Part shown: positions 24,944-33,984 of the stretch, piece after piece | How the letters are laid out: the number at the start of each line of letters is the position of its first letter | Numbering within the stretch: the stretch's first letter is position 1 | DNA from: Candidatus Microbacterium colombiense | Lineage (GTDB): Bacteria > Actinomycetota > Actinomycetes > Actinomycetales > Microbacteriaceae | Length of the DNA stretch: 64,000 nucleotides | Direction of reading: 5' to 3' | Assembly: GCA_029203165.1 (NCBI GenBank) | Contig: CP119308.1 | Location: 3,534,001-3,598,000 of the forward strand | Notes under the pieces: generated by a model | The model's database searches: none | Told to the model about the DNA's origin: nothing | What the model saw: only the letters and a program-made list of their open reading frames with translations | Program-made: the position numbers and the translations under genes

Positions 24944-26691
24944 GATCGCTCTCCTTCTCGCTCTTCCGTTCCTGTATCGACGCGGGACGCGACGACCTCG
25001 ACGACCAACGCGAAGGACACCGCCCCCGGATCAGGATGCCCGATGCTGCGCTCCGCCAGGGGACGCGCGCGCCCCTTGCGGGGACGCAGTGCCGCGGTCG
25101 CCTCCGCTGCCACAGTCGCCGCGGTGCCAGCGGCACGGAGTGCTTCCTCCACCGAGGACCCCTCCGCGATGGATCGCCGCAGCTCTGCTTCATAGGGCAG
25201 GAGCGCATCGAGCATGGTCTTGTCTCCGGCCTCTGCGCCCCCGAGCGCGACGATCCGCTCCCGCGCCGCGGTCACCGCATCCGCCAGTGCGGGCGCACTC
25301 TCCGCACCCGCGGCCTCGGCGATGCGACCGAACGTGGACAGCGCTGCTCCCCACAGCGCCCCCGACGTGCCCCCGGCGACCTCCGACCACGACTCGCCCG
25401 CCGCCGCCATCAGGGCGGCGAGCCCGTGCTCCGCAGACGCAGCGGATGCCGCGGCCACCGCCGCCTCGAGCCCCCGGCTCATACCGATGCCGTGGTCACC
25501 GTCGCCGGCGATGGCATCGAGCGCCCCCAGGTTCTCGGACTCCGCGATCACGGCGTCGCGCGCGGCCGACAGCAGCTCACGCGCCAGGGCGGCGGCCCGC
25601 TGAGACGCCGCGGATGCCGGCTGCCGATCCACCACGTCCGCCTCGACGGATCGCTCGCGATTCAACGCCTTCGCTTCTGCGGTCGCAGATGACGCGACCG
25701 CGCCGCGACGGAACGCCGGTGACGCGGCGGGGGCATCCCACAGCGTCTCCAACTCCTCGTCCAACCAGAGCAGGGTGACCGAGACGCCCCCCATGTCGAG
25801 GCTGGTCACAAGCTCGCCGCACAGTGGGCTGGCGACCGTGATCCCCGCGCTCTCGAGCGCGCGATGCAGGTATCCGAACAGGACGAAGAGCTCTTCGTAC
25901 TTCACCGTCCCGAGACCGTTCACGATGAGCGAGACGCGGGAGCCCGCACCGGTCGGTCGCTCCTCCAGCAGCGGCTCGAGCAGGGTGCGCGCGAGTTCCT
26001 CCGCTCCCTGCACCGGCACATCGCGGATGCCGGGTTCGCCGTGGATGCCGAGCCCGATCGACATCATCCCCTCGGGAACTTCGAACAGGGGCTCGATCGT
26101 CCCGGGGACCGTGCAGCCCGAGAACGCCACACCGATCGTGCGGGTGCGGTCGTTCGCATGGCGCGCGAGCCGCTCCACCTCGTCGAAGGAGTCGCCCCGC
26201 TCTGCGGCGGCACCGGCGATGCGGAAGACGCAGAGGTCTCCGGCGATACCGCGGCGCTTCTCGGCCTCGTCCACCGGCGCGCTGGCGATGTCGTCGGTCA
26301 CCAGCACCGTGCGTACGTCGAGGCCTTCGTCACGGAGCCGGCGCTCGGCCTCCCCGAAGTGGATCACATCTCCGGCGTAGTTGCCGTAGCTGAAGAGCAC
26401 ACCACCGCCCACCTCCACCGCGCGGGCGACCTGCACGGCCTGGCCCGCCGACGGTGAGGAGAAGATGTTGCCGCACACCGCAGCCGCGGGCATCCCGACT
26501 CCCACGATCCCCGCGAAAGCGGGGTAGTGGCCGGACCCGCCGCCGACGATGACCGCGACCTTGCCGGGTTCGAGCGCAGAGCGTCGGGCGATGCCGCCCT
26601 CGACCCGGCGCAGTACGTCCGCATGCGCGAGCACCAGACCGTCCAGCGCCTCAGCGACGAAGGTGTCAGGATCGGAGAGGATGCGGGTCAT
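24940..26691 (-). CDS. Fused DhaK-DhaL kinase, probable tetrulose kinase
   Basis: A 583-residue ATP-dependent ketose kinase. The DhaK part (about 1-325) has GGGSGHYPAFAG near 50 and the substrate-binding His in GLGIHGEPG near 215. The DhaL part (about 380-570) has AGDGDHGIGM near 400 and the ATP-site GGTSGALWG near 445. The family phosphorylates dihydroxyacetone, L-erythrulose (LerK) or D-erythrulose (DerK). The neighbouring TIM-barrel isomerase and RpiB match the LerK-LerI-EryI layout of mycobacterial tetritol pathways, so L-erythrulose is the preferred substrate. Dihydroxyacetone or apulose cannot be excluded. It overlaps both neighbours by ATGA. Confidence 0.83.
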   Translation of the reverse strand: MTRILSDPDTFVAEALDGLVLAHADVLRRVEGGIARRSALEPGKVAVIVGGGSGHYPAFAGIVGVGMPAAAVCGNIFSSPSAGQAVQVARAVEVGGGVLFSYGNYAGDVIHFGEAERRLRDEGLDVRTVLVTDDIASAPVDEAEKRRGIAGDLCVFRIAGAAAERGDSFDEVERLARHANDRTRTIGVAFSGCTVPGTIEPLFEVPEGMMSIGLGIHGEPGIRDVPVQGAEELARTLLEPLLEERPTGAGSRVSLIVNGLGTVKYEELFVLFGYLHRALESAGITVASPLCGELVTSLDMGGVSVTLLWLDEELETLWDAPAASPAFRRGAVASSATAEAKALNRERSVEADVVDRQPASAASQRAAALARELLSAARDAVIAESENLGALDAIAGDGDHGIGMSRGLEAAVAAASAASAEHGLAALMAAAGESWSEVAGGTSGALWGAALSTFGRIAEAAGAESAPALADAVTAARERIVALGGAEAGDKTMLDALLPYEAELRRSIAEGSSVEEALRAAGTAATVAAEATAALRPRKGRARPLAERSIGHPDPGAVSFALVVEVVASRVDTGTEEREGERS

Positions 26692-27671
26692 GACGCGAAC
26701 TCCGGCAGCTGCTGGGCGACACGGCTGGTGCCGGGCGCGTAGTCACGGCGAGGGAGGATGCGTCCTCGCAGATAGTCGCGGTTGGCGGCGCTCATGCTCA
26801 GTCCGTCGCCACCGTAGTGCTCGGTGCAGATGACTCCCTGGAACCCGTTCTCGATCGCCAGCCGGAACGCGGAGCGGTAGTCGATGAGGCCGCTCTCGAG
26901 GTAGGCCGGCATCGTGGTGACCGCGCCCGAGGCCGGATGCTCATCGCGCGTGTAGTTCTTGACGTGCCAGAAATTGGTGAACGGCAACGTCTTCGCCAGG
27001 ACCTCGCGCCAGTCCTCGATCGGCTCATGCAGCCGGATCAGGTTCCCGACATCGGGGTTGAGCCCGACCTCCGCCATCCCGATGTCCTCGACCAGGCGCA
27101 CCGCCGAGTCCGCAGTCCCCAGATAGGTGTGCTCGTACATCTCGAGCGAGAGGAGGATGCCGAGGTCGGCCGCGTGCGCACCGAGTTCACGGAACCGCCG
27201 CACCGCCAGGTTCCAGGCCTCGGCGTCATCAGGGAGGTCGCGGTGCCCCTCGACCGTCCAGAACCACAGCTGCTCCCGCTGGCGACTCGTCAGCGCCTGG
27301 TGAAGCCCGACCGATACGATCCCGATCCCGAGTTCCGCGGCGAAGTCGAGCGTGCGGTGGCTGTAAGCGAGGTTCTCCTCGCCGGACTCACGATCGATGA
27401 CACTCCGCCGGATGGCCGAGACGGAGGCCGCCCGCAGGCCGGTCGCATCGAGCGCGGCCCGGAACGCCTCGCGACCGTGCGCGTCGAGATCGCCGTATCG
27501 AAGCCAGGAGTCGGTCAGGTCGACATGGGTGAACTCGGCGTCCGCCACCTCCTGCAGGGTGGCGCTCCACTCCTGCCGGAGTGCGTCGTCGTCCGCACTC
27601 AGCGGCAGCTGGGCCGTGAACGGCAGCATGGCGGCCGCGATCGGCCAATCGTCGGCGGTGAGCGCCATCAT
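26688..27671 (-). CDS. Sugar-phosphate isomerase/epimerase (TIM barrel)
   Basis: A 327-residue xylose-isomerase-like TIM-barrel protein. Metal-ligand candidates are Glu in LSLEMYEHTYLG near residue 170, Asp in GLNPDVGN near 205, His in FWHVKNYTRDE near 240 and Glu in VICTEHYGGDG near 290. First gene of the four-gene operon, with GGAG seven bases before the ATG. By analogy with LerI it may convert L-erythrulose 1-phosphate to D-erythrulose 4-phosphate; inositol or apiose isomerases of the same fold are alternatives. A GntR-type palindrome lies 23 bp upstream. Confidence 0.75.
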   Translation of the reverse strand: MMALTADDWPIAAAMLPFTAQLPLSADDDALRQEWSATLQEVADAEFTHVDLTDSWLRYGDLDAHGREAFRAALDATGLRAASVSAIRRSVIDRESGEENLAYSHRTLDFAAELGIGIVSVGLHQALTSRQREQLWFWTVEGHRDLPDDAEAWNLAVRRFRELGAHAADLGILLSLEMYEHTYLGTADSAVRLVEDIGMAEVGLNPDVGNLIRLHEPIEDWREVLAKTLPFTNFWHVKNYTRDEHPASGAVTTMPAYLESGLIDYRSAFRLAIENGFQGVICTEHYGGDGLSMSAANRDYLRGRILPRRDYAPGTSRVAQQLPEFAS

Positions 27672-27693
27672 CCATCAACTCCATCGAATCGGA

Positions 27694-27707
27694 TATCATG
27701 CACGATA
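27694..27707. promoter_or_regulatory. Palindrome TATCATGCACGATA before the tetrulose operon
   Basis: An inverted repeat with one mismatched pair, 23 bp before the 27671 start codon. Its position suggests the operator of the GntR regulator encoded upstream at 27863. Only one copy is visible. Confidence 0.5.
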
Positions 27708-27862
27708 CACGGTCATGATTGTCTCGTCACCCATCCTTCGCACAGATCCGGCTCCGAGGGCGCGACGAAGCAGCCGCCTCCGCGCGCGATTCGGCGCCGC
27801 TCAGGGCAGAGCGGATCACCCGAGCGCACCGTGTTCAGTAGCGGACGAGAAGAGCGAAGAGG

Positions 27863-28558
27863 TCAGATGTCGAGCTCCGCGAGCGCGCGCTCCCGCACTC
27901 CGGAAAGGTGAGCGTGCATCGCGTCTTCTGCCGCATCCGCATCGCCCGACGCGATGGCGAGGGCGATCGCGCGGTGCTCGGCGACCGTGTCGGCGGCATC
28001 CGTGACCCCACGACCGGAGAACAGACGGAACCTCTGCACATGACTGCCCAGCGCATCATAGGCGTGCAGCAGGAAACGGTTCTGGGTGCCGGCGACGATC
28101 GCGCGATGGAACTCACGATCCGCCTCGTAGTACGCGCGGAATGAGTCGAACTCCTCGCCGAGCGGTGCCGTCTCCAATGCGATGACGCTCGCGTCGAGCT
28201 CATCGATGAGCTCGTCCCGCGCCGCCCGCCGCGCGGCGGTGGCCGCCACAGCCGGCTCGAGCAGCAACCGCGCGTCGATCAGATCCGCGAGCTCCGCGGC
28301 GGTGAGCGCCGGCGCCACCCGGTAGCCCCTCAGCGCCAGCCGCTGCACCAATCCCGTGCCCTCCAGACGTGTGAGCGCCTCGCGGACCGGGCTGCTCGAT
28401 ACGCCGAACTCCCGCGCGAGCGCATCGATGCTCAGAGGGGAATCCGCCGGCAGGTGACCATCGATGATCAGGCGGAGCAGCTGGTCGTGGACATCGTCGA
28501 CCACCAGGCGTGGACTGATCCGCTCAGGGCGGGCAGGTCGGCGTGACTCGGTCGGCAT
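27863..28558 (-). CDS. GntR-family regulator (FCD domain)
   Basis: A 231-residue regulator. The winged helix-turn-helix (about 20-85) contains LIIDGHLPADSPLSIDALAREFGVSSSPVREALTRLE written across the typical motif, and the FCD ligand domain (about 95-220) has the metal ligands DREFHRAIV and AEHRAIALAI. It lies upstream of the tetrulose operon on the same strand with 191 bp between, and is divergent from the LacI gene at 28686. It likely responds to a sugar acid or sugar phosphate of the operon's pathway. Confidence 0.82.
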   Translation of the reverse strand: MPTESRRPARPERISPRLVVDDVHDQLLRLIIDGHLPADSPLSIDALAREFGVSSSPVREALTRLEGTGLVQRLALRGYRVAPALTAAELADLIDARLLLEPAVAATAARRAARDELIDELDASVIALETAPLGEEFDSFRAYYEADREFHRAIVAGTQNRFLLHAYDALGSHVQRFRLFSGRGVTDAADTVAEHRAIALAIASGDADAAEDAMHAHLSGVRERALAELDI

Positions 28559-28685
28559 TGCGCCATCCTACGGGGCACCGCATGCCCGGCAGTGTCCTGC
28601 CGCGCGGTCCACAGCACCGCGCGGGGCGGAAGCTAGAGTATGGGGAATGTGCCGCAGCGGCGGCACGGTGCGCGATGGGTGGGTC

Positions 28686-29717
28686 ATGGGTTCGACGATG
28701 CACGACGTCGCGCGCCTCGCCGGCGTGTCGATCAAGACCGTCTCGAACGTCATCAACGACTTCCCGCACGTGCGACCTGACACACGCGACCGCGTGCAGG
28801 CCGCGATCGACGAGCTCGACTACCGCCCCAATTTGTCCGCCCGCGGCCTCCGGTCAGGCAAGACCGGCGTCATCGGTCTGGCGGTGCCTGCGCTTCGGGA
28901 GAACTACTTCGCCGAGCTCGCCGATGCGGTCATCCGCGCCGCGGATGTGCGCGGTCTCGGAGTCGTCGTGGAACAGACGAGCGGCGAGCGCTCTCGTGAA
29001 CTCCAGGCTGTGAGCGGCGGACGGCTGCGACTGACAGATGGCCTCGTGTTCAGCCCTTCCGCCCTCGGGCAGAGCGATGCGAGCGCGCTCGACACCGATT
29101 TCCCCCTGGTGCTGCTCGGCGAACGCATCTTCAACGGGCCCACCGATCACGTGGCGATGCACAACACCACGTCTGCGCGAGCCGCCGTCGAGCACCTCAT
29201 CGACACGGGCCGCCGACGCATCGCCATCATCGGCGCCGAAGAGCAGCGCGGCATCGAAGTGAGCTCGGCGAGTCTGCGTCTGGACGGCTACCTCGAAGCA
29301 CTCGATCAGGCGGGTATCCCCGTCGATCAGCGTCTGATCCGTCCCAGCATCCATTGGAACCATGCCGCCGGAGCCGAGACGACCCGACAGCTCATCGACG
29401 AGGGCATCGCCTTCGATGCGGTCTTCGCGCTCAACGACTCCATGGGGCTCGGCGCCCTGCGCGCGCTGGGTGAGAGCGGGATGCGGGTTCCGGAGGATGT
29501 GGCCGTGATCGGCTTCGACAACACCGACGAGGCGCACTTCTCGGTGCCGTCACTGACGAGCGTCGATGTCGGCCGCGAGCAGATCGCCGCGTCTGCCGTC
29601 GACCTGCTGATCGAGCGCATCGAGGAGAAGGGCGACCGGCGCCCACCGCGCACCGTCACTCCCGACTTCCGGATCGTACGGCGCGAGTCGACGGGCTTCC
29701 CCGGCACACGCCACTGA
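28686..29717 (+). CDS. LacI-family regulator, probable arabinoxylan regulator
   Basis: A 343-residue repressor. The helix-turn-helix MHDVARLAGVSIKTVSNVIN starts at residue 5, with hinge YRPNLSARGLRSG and a sensor domain ending PSLTSVDVGREQ. The ATG at 28686 gives a normal N terminus; a ribosome site is weak (GGGTGGGTC). It stands alone between the tetrulose operon and the esterase/anchor operon, convergent with the latter. The two remaining operators of one type in the area (TTACAACGTTGTAA, at 23433 and 33804) have no other LacI partner, so this regulator is assigned to them by elimination. Confidence 0.83.
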   Translation: MGSTMHDVARLAGVSIKTVSNVINDFPHVRPDTRDRVQAAIDELDYRPNLSARGLRSGKTGVIGLAVPALRENYFAELADAVIRAADVRGLGVVVEQTSGERSRELQAVSGGRLRLTDGLVFSPSALGQSDASALDTDFPLVLLGERIFNGPTDHVAMHNTTSARAAVEHLIDTGRRRIAIIGAEEQRGIEVSSASLRLDGYLEALDQAGIPVDQRLIRPSIHWNHAAGAETTRQLIDEGIAFDAVFALNDSMGLGALRALGESGMRVPEDVAVIGFDNTDEAHFSVPSLTSVDVGREQIAASAVDLLIERIEEKGDRRPPRTVTPDFRIVRRESTGFPGTRH

Positions 29718-29773
29718 CCTGCGCCCGCATCGGAACGGGGCACGCTTCCCGCCTCGGACCGCCTCACGGGCAG

Positions 29774-30913
29774 TCAGGAGGGATCGCCGGATCTCGCCCC
29801 CTGCGCTGCGGCGACGGCCGCATCGATGCGTGCCTGCACGCGTGCAGCCGAGCGCGTGCGCAGTCGATGGAACAGAAGCACCCCTGATACCGCGAGCACG
29901 ATGTGCACGAGCTGCGACCACGGCACGGTCCACGCCGTGAACGACTCGACGCCTGCCTCCATCGTCCCCTCGATCTCGTCATCACCGACCGCATCCGGCG
30001 TCGCGACCGCTCGTCCGTCCACGAAGAACACCGGCCACATCGGCATCTCGACCTGCGCGGCGACGGACTGCCCCGGCAGGATCTCCCGTTGCGGATCAGC
30101 GGCCTGGTCGCTGGCGACCAGGCCGAACGGGCCGGCGGCATCGACGACCGTCTGCGCCCCCACCCGCACGTTGCCGGTGTTGGTCAGGTCGTAGCGCACG
30201 GTCAGGATGCCCGGAGCAAACGGATTCCACGACGGCTCGTACGACGCCTGCAATGCCTGCGGTCGCACACCGGTCATGATGTCGCCGGACACTCGCAGAT
30301 GCACGCGCACACCGACACGCGAGGCGAGCTGGACCTCCGAAGCGGCGTCGGGGAGCAGCTCGGCGACGATTCCTGCGGGATGGTCACCAGGCGATGCATC
30401 CGCGGGGATCTCGATGCGCACGGAAACAGCCACCGTCTCTCCCGCGGGGACACTGACCGCGAAGCCGCCATCCTCTCGGGGCGTGGCTCCATCGACCGCG
30501 CCCAGCGCCACCCATGCTCCCCCGTCGACCGAATCCTGCCCTGCAGGGATCAGGTCGAAGCTGCCGTCGCGTCCGACGACGCCGTCACTCGCATAGACGG
30601 CGAACGTCGCGGGCTCGGCGCCGAAGTTGGACAGCGCAAGACTCTCCGCCACGAACGCCCCCGGTTCGACCCGGTGCCGCAACGAGACGCGACCGTCGGG
30701 CGCACCGCCCTGCGCCGGTTGCAGCGCCCAGGTGGTACCCGCGGTGGGATCGTCTGCGGGGTCGGCGGCCTCCGTCGGCGCTGACGGTCCGTTGATAGCC
30801 GGCGACGGGTCGGCGGTGACCCCGCCGAATGCGATCGGGACCATCGGCTGCCCGAAGATGAGTGCGAGCGCGAGTCCGGTCGCGCCGAGAGCGGGAAGCG
30901 GGTGCAGGTTCAT
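29774..30913 (-). CDS. DUF916-like membrane protein, putative WxL-interacting partner
   Basis: A 379-residue surface protein. An N-terminal signal/anchor (to about 30), an Ala/Pro/Asp-rich stretch, then beta-sandwich domains: about 60-190 with RVEPGAFVAESLALSNFGAEPATFAVYASD, and about 205-320 with YDLTNTGNVRVGAQTVV. A single C-terminal helix (about 335-355) and a basic Arg/Ala tail follow. The layout matches DUF916-type proteins, which in Firmicutes sit beside WxL-domain proteins and hold them at the wall. It follows the esterase gene, whose C terminus looks WxL-like, by 66 bp. The interaction is inferred from gene pairing. Confidence 0.65.
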   Translation of the reverse strand: MNLHPLPALGATGLALALIFGQPMVPIAFGGVTADPSPAINGPSAPTEAADPADDPTAGTTWALQPAQGGAPDGRVSLRHRVEPGAFVAESLALSNFGAEPATFAVYASDGVVGRDGSFDLIPAGQDSVDGGAWVALGAVDGATPREDGGFAVSVPAGETVAVSVRIEIPADASPGDHPAGIVAELLPDAASEVQLASRVGVRVHLRVSGDIMTGVRPQALQASYEPSWNPFAPGILTVRYDLTNTGNVRVGAQTVVDAAGPFGLVASDQAADPQREILPGQSVAAQVEMPMWPVFFVDGRAVATPDAVGDDEIEGTMEAGVESFTAWTVPWSQLVHIVLAVSGVLLFHRLRTRSAARVQARIDAAVAAAQGARSGDPS

Positions 30914-30979
30914 GGGTGCTCCAAACCGTCGTGCGGCCGGACGATGAATCGACCGGCCGCACGGTTCCGGGTTCCGCGG

Positions 30980-33697
30980 TCAGTCGACCGGGAACAGCGA
31001 GATGGACAGGATGCTGGAGTAAGACCCCGGCTGTGTATCTACGGGCACCTCCAGCTGCAGACCGGCTCCGAGCTTCGCGGAGCCGAAGCGACCGTCCGAT
31101 GACGCACTTGCCAGCTCGCCCGAAGCCGAGAGTCCCAGGCCGCCGTCCAGCGCAGTGGTCAGTGACTCCCCCGCGGACAGACCGGCCCGCGGCGTGAGCA
31201 CCTTGGGCGCCCAGCCCAGATGATCGGCCTGGATCGTCTGACCGAGCGAGGTGAACGGCTGCGCCTGCGCGGCGACGGTCCATCCACCCAGCCCCGCTTG
31301 CTGCGCGGTGCGGGAGTCGGTCACAGCGACCTCGGGCAGTTCGCCGGTGAACCGCAGGCGGTCACCGACGTTCTGCGGTGCCGACAGGGCGATCCCCGCT
31401 CCGAAATCGGCGACGGTCATCGCGAGCACACCGTTCTCCCCTTCTGCGATCGCCGCAGTCACGGGGATGCCCGATGCCGTCTCGGCCGCGAACAGCTTCG
31501 GCGCGAAGTCGATCAGCGCCTTCTGCCACACGTCCCAGCTGTGCGGACCGGGGATCGGCGGGTGGAACTCGTGCGCGATGCCCCGGCTCTCCAACGCCGT
31601 GATCAGCGACATCGTGTTCTGATAGGTGAAGTCCTGGATGTCACCGGTGTAGACGGCAAGGAGCTTCGTTCCCGCGTTGATCGCCTCGACGTTCGCGTTC
31701 GCCGGCGGAGCCGTGAACGCGGAGAACGCACCGATGTAGGCGAACTCGCCCGGATTGGCGTAGAGCGTGCTCAATGCATGACCCGACCCCATCGACAGTC
31801 CGGCCAACGCGCGTTGCGAGGGATCGGAGCTGACGTTGTACGCGGCCTCGGTCGTCGGGATCAGCTTCTGCATGATCTCCTTCGGATAATCCACTCCGTT
31901 GCCGTTCGCCATCACCACGACCATGGGACGGATCGTTCCGTTCGCATAGTGGTTGTCGAGGATCTGCGCGGCACGACCGACCTGGATCCAGTCGCTCCAC
32001 GTCTGTCCGCCTCCATGCTGGAGGAAGAAGACCGGGTACGGCTCTTCACGGTCGGAGTCGTACCCCGGCGGCGTCCAGACGTACGCGGAGCGGTCCTGCG
32101 CGCCGGCGAGCGTCGGGTAGTTCATGGTCTCGACCGCGCCGCGCTGCTCCGGCGCCACATCTGCGGTGAACGCACCGCGGATGCCGTCGCCGGCCACGAA
32201 GAACGTACTCCAGTTGGCCTCGGAGGTCACGGTCGTCGGGTTGCCGGCATCCTTGTGATCGACCCGATCCACGACGAACTTGTAGTAGTACGAGCCACCC
32301 TCGAGCGGTCCGAGCGTGAGACGCCAGCGGTCGCCGACCTTCTCCATCGGGATCCGCAGCCAGCTACCGGCTGGCGCCCAGTTCGCCCAGATCGTGACGT
32401 TCTTCGCGGAACTGAACTCGGTTCCGGTCTCGAAGGTCACGACACCGTGTTCATCGACCCACGGCGTCGGAGTGGTACCGGTCGCGGGAACAGAGTGCGC
32501 ACCGTTCAGAGCTCGGTGCCCTGCACTCATCCCGTGGTCGTCGACATCCTGGAACAGCCGCGAAGCGAAATCATGGAGCGAGTCCTGCCAGGTCTCCCAG
32601 ATTCCGCCGTAGCTCGGGTTCACGCCATCGAACTCGTACTCGACACCGGCGGCGTCGAGCTTCGCGGTCAGTGCGACGTTCTGGTTGTACGACCGGTCCG
32701 TGGTGTTGCCGACGTAGAGCCGGATGAGGTCGGTGCCGTCGTTGATCTGCGTCGCCTTTGCCGCGTTGATGCTGCTCACGAGACTGCCCGAGAACGAGCC
32801 CACCTTCGAGAACTCTCCCGGATCCGTGACCATGAGGTTCAGCGCCTGGGAGGCACCCCGACCGATACCGGCGATGGCTTGGTCGGCCGCGTCATCCGAG
32901 ATGTGGAACTCGCCACGCGCTGCGGGGAGCAGATTGTCGAGGACCTCGGAGCGGACATCCGTCGAGTTGCCGTCGCCCATCACGACGACCATGGGCTCGA
33001 TCTTCCCCTCGACCGCGAGGTTGTCGAGGATCTGCGCCGCGCGACCGAGTTCGGTCCACTCGCTGTGCGCCTGACCGGCATCCTGCAGGAGGTAGAGCAC
33101 CGGGTACTCTTCGGCGCGGTTGGCGTCGTAGCTGGGCGGTGTCCACACCTGCGCGGAGCGCTCCTCCCCGGCGGTGGCGCTGTCGTAGCTCAGCGTGTGC
33201 AACTCTCCTCCCGCAGGGACATCCGCCTGCCAGGCAGCCGAAGCCCCGCCTATGAAGAACGTGCTGTACGAGGGCTTGGCAGTGACGGCCTGTTCCGCCG
33301 CCGGGTTGCGGAACGTGATCAGCTTCTCAGTGCCGGCGACCGTGGCCTTGTACTGGAAGTAGTACTGACCGGGCTCGAGCGGTCCGATCGTGGCGGTCCA
33401 CGAGCCTCCGCTGAGGCCGAGGTTGAGCTGGGACCAGCTGTTGCCCGGACCGAAGTTGCCCTCGACCGCGAGCGAGGCCGGTGCGCTACCGACCTGGCTG
33501 CGCACGACCGAGTCCGGCACCGTGAACCGGTAGAGCCCGTCTGCGGGCTGGGATATCCAGGGGTCCGCGGGGGTGGCCTCGGCTGCTGCCGCGGGTGCGA
33601 CGGCCAGCAGCGAGCCGGCCCCCACAGCGGTCGCCGCCAGTAGTGCGACCCAGCGGCTGCGACTGCCGCGGGAAGAAGCACTTGTTCGAGTTCTCAT
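30980..33697 (-). CDS. Secreted tandem CE1-type esterase with C-terminal WxL-like domain
   Basis: A 905-residue protein. Signal peptide (to about 40), then two repeats of an Ig-like/CBM48-type domain followed by an enterochelin/feruloyl esterase-like alpha/beta-hydrolase domain. Repeat 2 has the Ser nucleophile in GLSMGSG near 632 and His in GPHSWDVWQ. Repeat 1 has GIGRGAS near 276, so the nucleophile Ser is replaced by Gly. The last 145 residues form a beta-rich domain with GGWTVAAQAQPFT and a YSSILSISL ending, resembling WxL domains. The ATG at 33697 gives a clean signal peptide. Removal of feruloyl or acetyl groups from arabinoxylan fits the neighbours; substrate inferred. Confidence 0.8.
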   Translation of the reverse strand: MRTRTSASSRGSRSRWVALLAATAVGAGSLLAVAPAAAAEATPADPWISQPADGLYRFTVPDSVVRSQVGSAPASLAVEGNFGPGNSWSQLNLGLSGGSWTATIGPLEPGQYYFQYKATVAGTEKLITFRNPAAEQAVTAKPSYSTFFIGGASAAWQADVPAGGELHTLSYDSATAGEERSAQVWTPPSYDANRAEEYPVLYLLQDAGQAHSEWTELGRAAQILDNLAVEGKIEPMVVVMGDGNSTDVRSEVLDNLLPAARGEFHISDDAADQAIAGIGRGASQALNLMVTDPGEFSKVGSFSGSLVSSINAAKATQINDGTDLIRLYVGNTTDRSYNQNVALTAKLDAAGVEYEFDGVNPSYGGIWETWQDSLHDFASRLFQDVDDHGMSAGHRALNGAHSVPATGTTPTPWVDEHGVVTFETGTEFSSAKNVTIWANWAPAGSWLRIPMEKVGDRWRLTLGPLEGGSYYYKFVVDRVDHKDAGNPTTVTSEANWSTFFVAGDGIRGAFTADVAPEQRGAVETMNYPTLAGAQDRSAYVWTPPGYDSDREEPYPVFFLQHGGGQTWSDWIQVGRAAQILDNHYANGTIRPMVVVMANGNGVDYPKEIMQKLIPTTEAAYNVSSDPSQRALAGLSMGSGHALSTLYANPGEFAYIGAFSAFTAPPANANVEAINAGTKLLAVYTGDIQDFTYQNTMSLITALESRGIAHEFHPPIPGPHSWDVWQKALIDFAPKLFAAETASGIPVTAAIAEGENGVLAMTVADFGAGIALSAPQNVGDRLRFTGELPEVAVTDSRTAQQAGLGGWTVAAQAQPFTSLGQTIQADHLGWAPKVLTPRAGLSAGESLTTALDGGLGLSASGELASASSDGRFGSAKLGAGLQLEVPVDTQPGSYSSILSISLFPVD

Positions 33698-33803
33698 CAC
33701 CTTTGATTCCTCTCGTGTCATCCGCGCACAAGACCGCACGCGGCTCGGAGCACGCTCTTTCGAGCAGAGTCCTCAGCGGGATCACGCCGGCGCGTGGATA
33801 GAG

Positions 33804-33891
33804 CAGATTTACAACGTCGTAATACCGCTGCCTGACAGCATGTCGCGCCAATATTCTGGTGTCAAGGCACAATTACGACGTTGTAAATCTG
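33804..33891. promoter_or_regulatory. Paired operators before the esterase gene
   Basis: CAGATTTACAACGTCGTAAT (33804-33823) and its exact complement (33872-33891) form a perfect 20 bp inverted repeat separated by 48 bp. Each arm contains a TTACAACGTCGTAA site, the same motif as before the MalE operon. The 68 bp centre spacing would suit a dimer-of-dimers or a DNA loop over the promoter. Confidence 0.8.
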
Positions 33892-33902
33892 GCACAGAGA
33901 AT

Positions 33903-33958
33903 TCCGGTCGCGATATGTCAGCCGAATCAGCGAATTAGGCTGGCATATCGCGACCGGA
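33903..33958 (-). terminator. Terminator of the methylcitrate operon
   Basis: A 21 bp stem with one mismatch (33903-33923 with 33938-33958) and a 14-base loop, 27 bp after the prpC stop. The stem contains GGTCGCGATATG and CATATCGCGACC. Confidence 0.8.
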
Positions 33959-33984
33959 GCAGGAGGTGACGCTGGCGAGGATGC

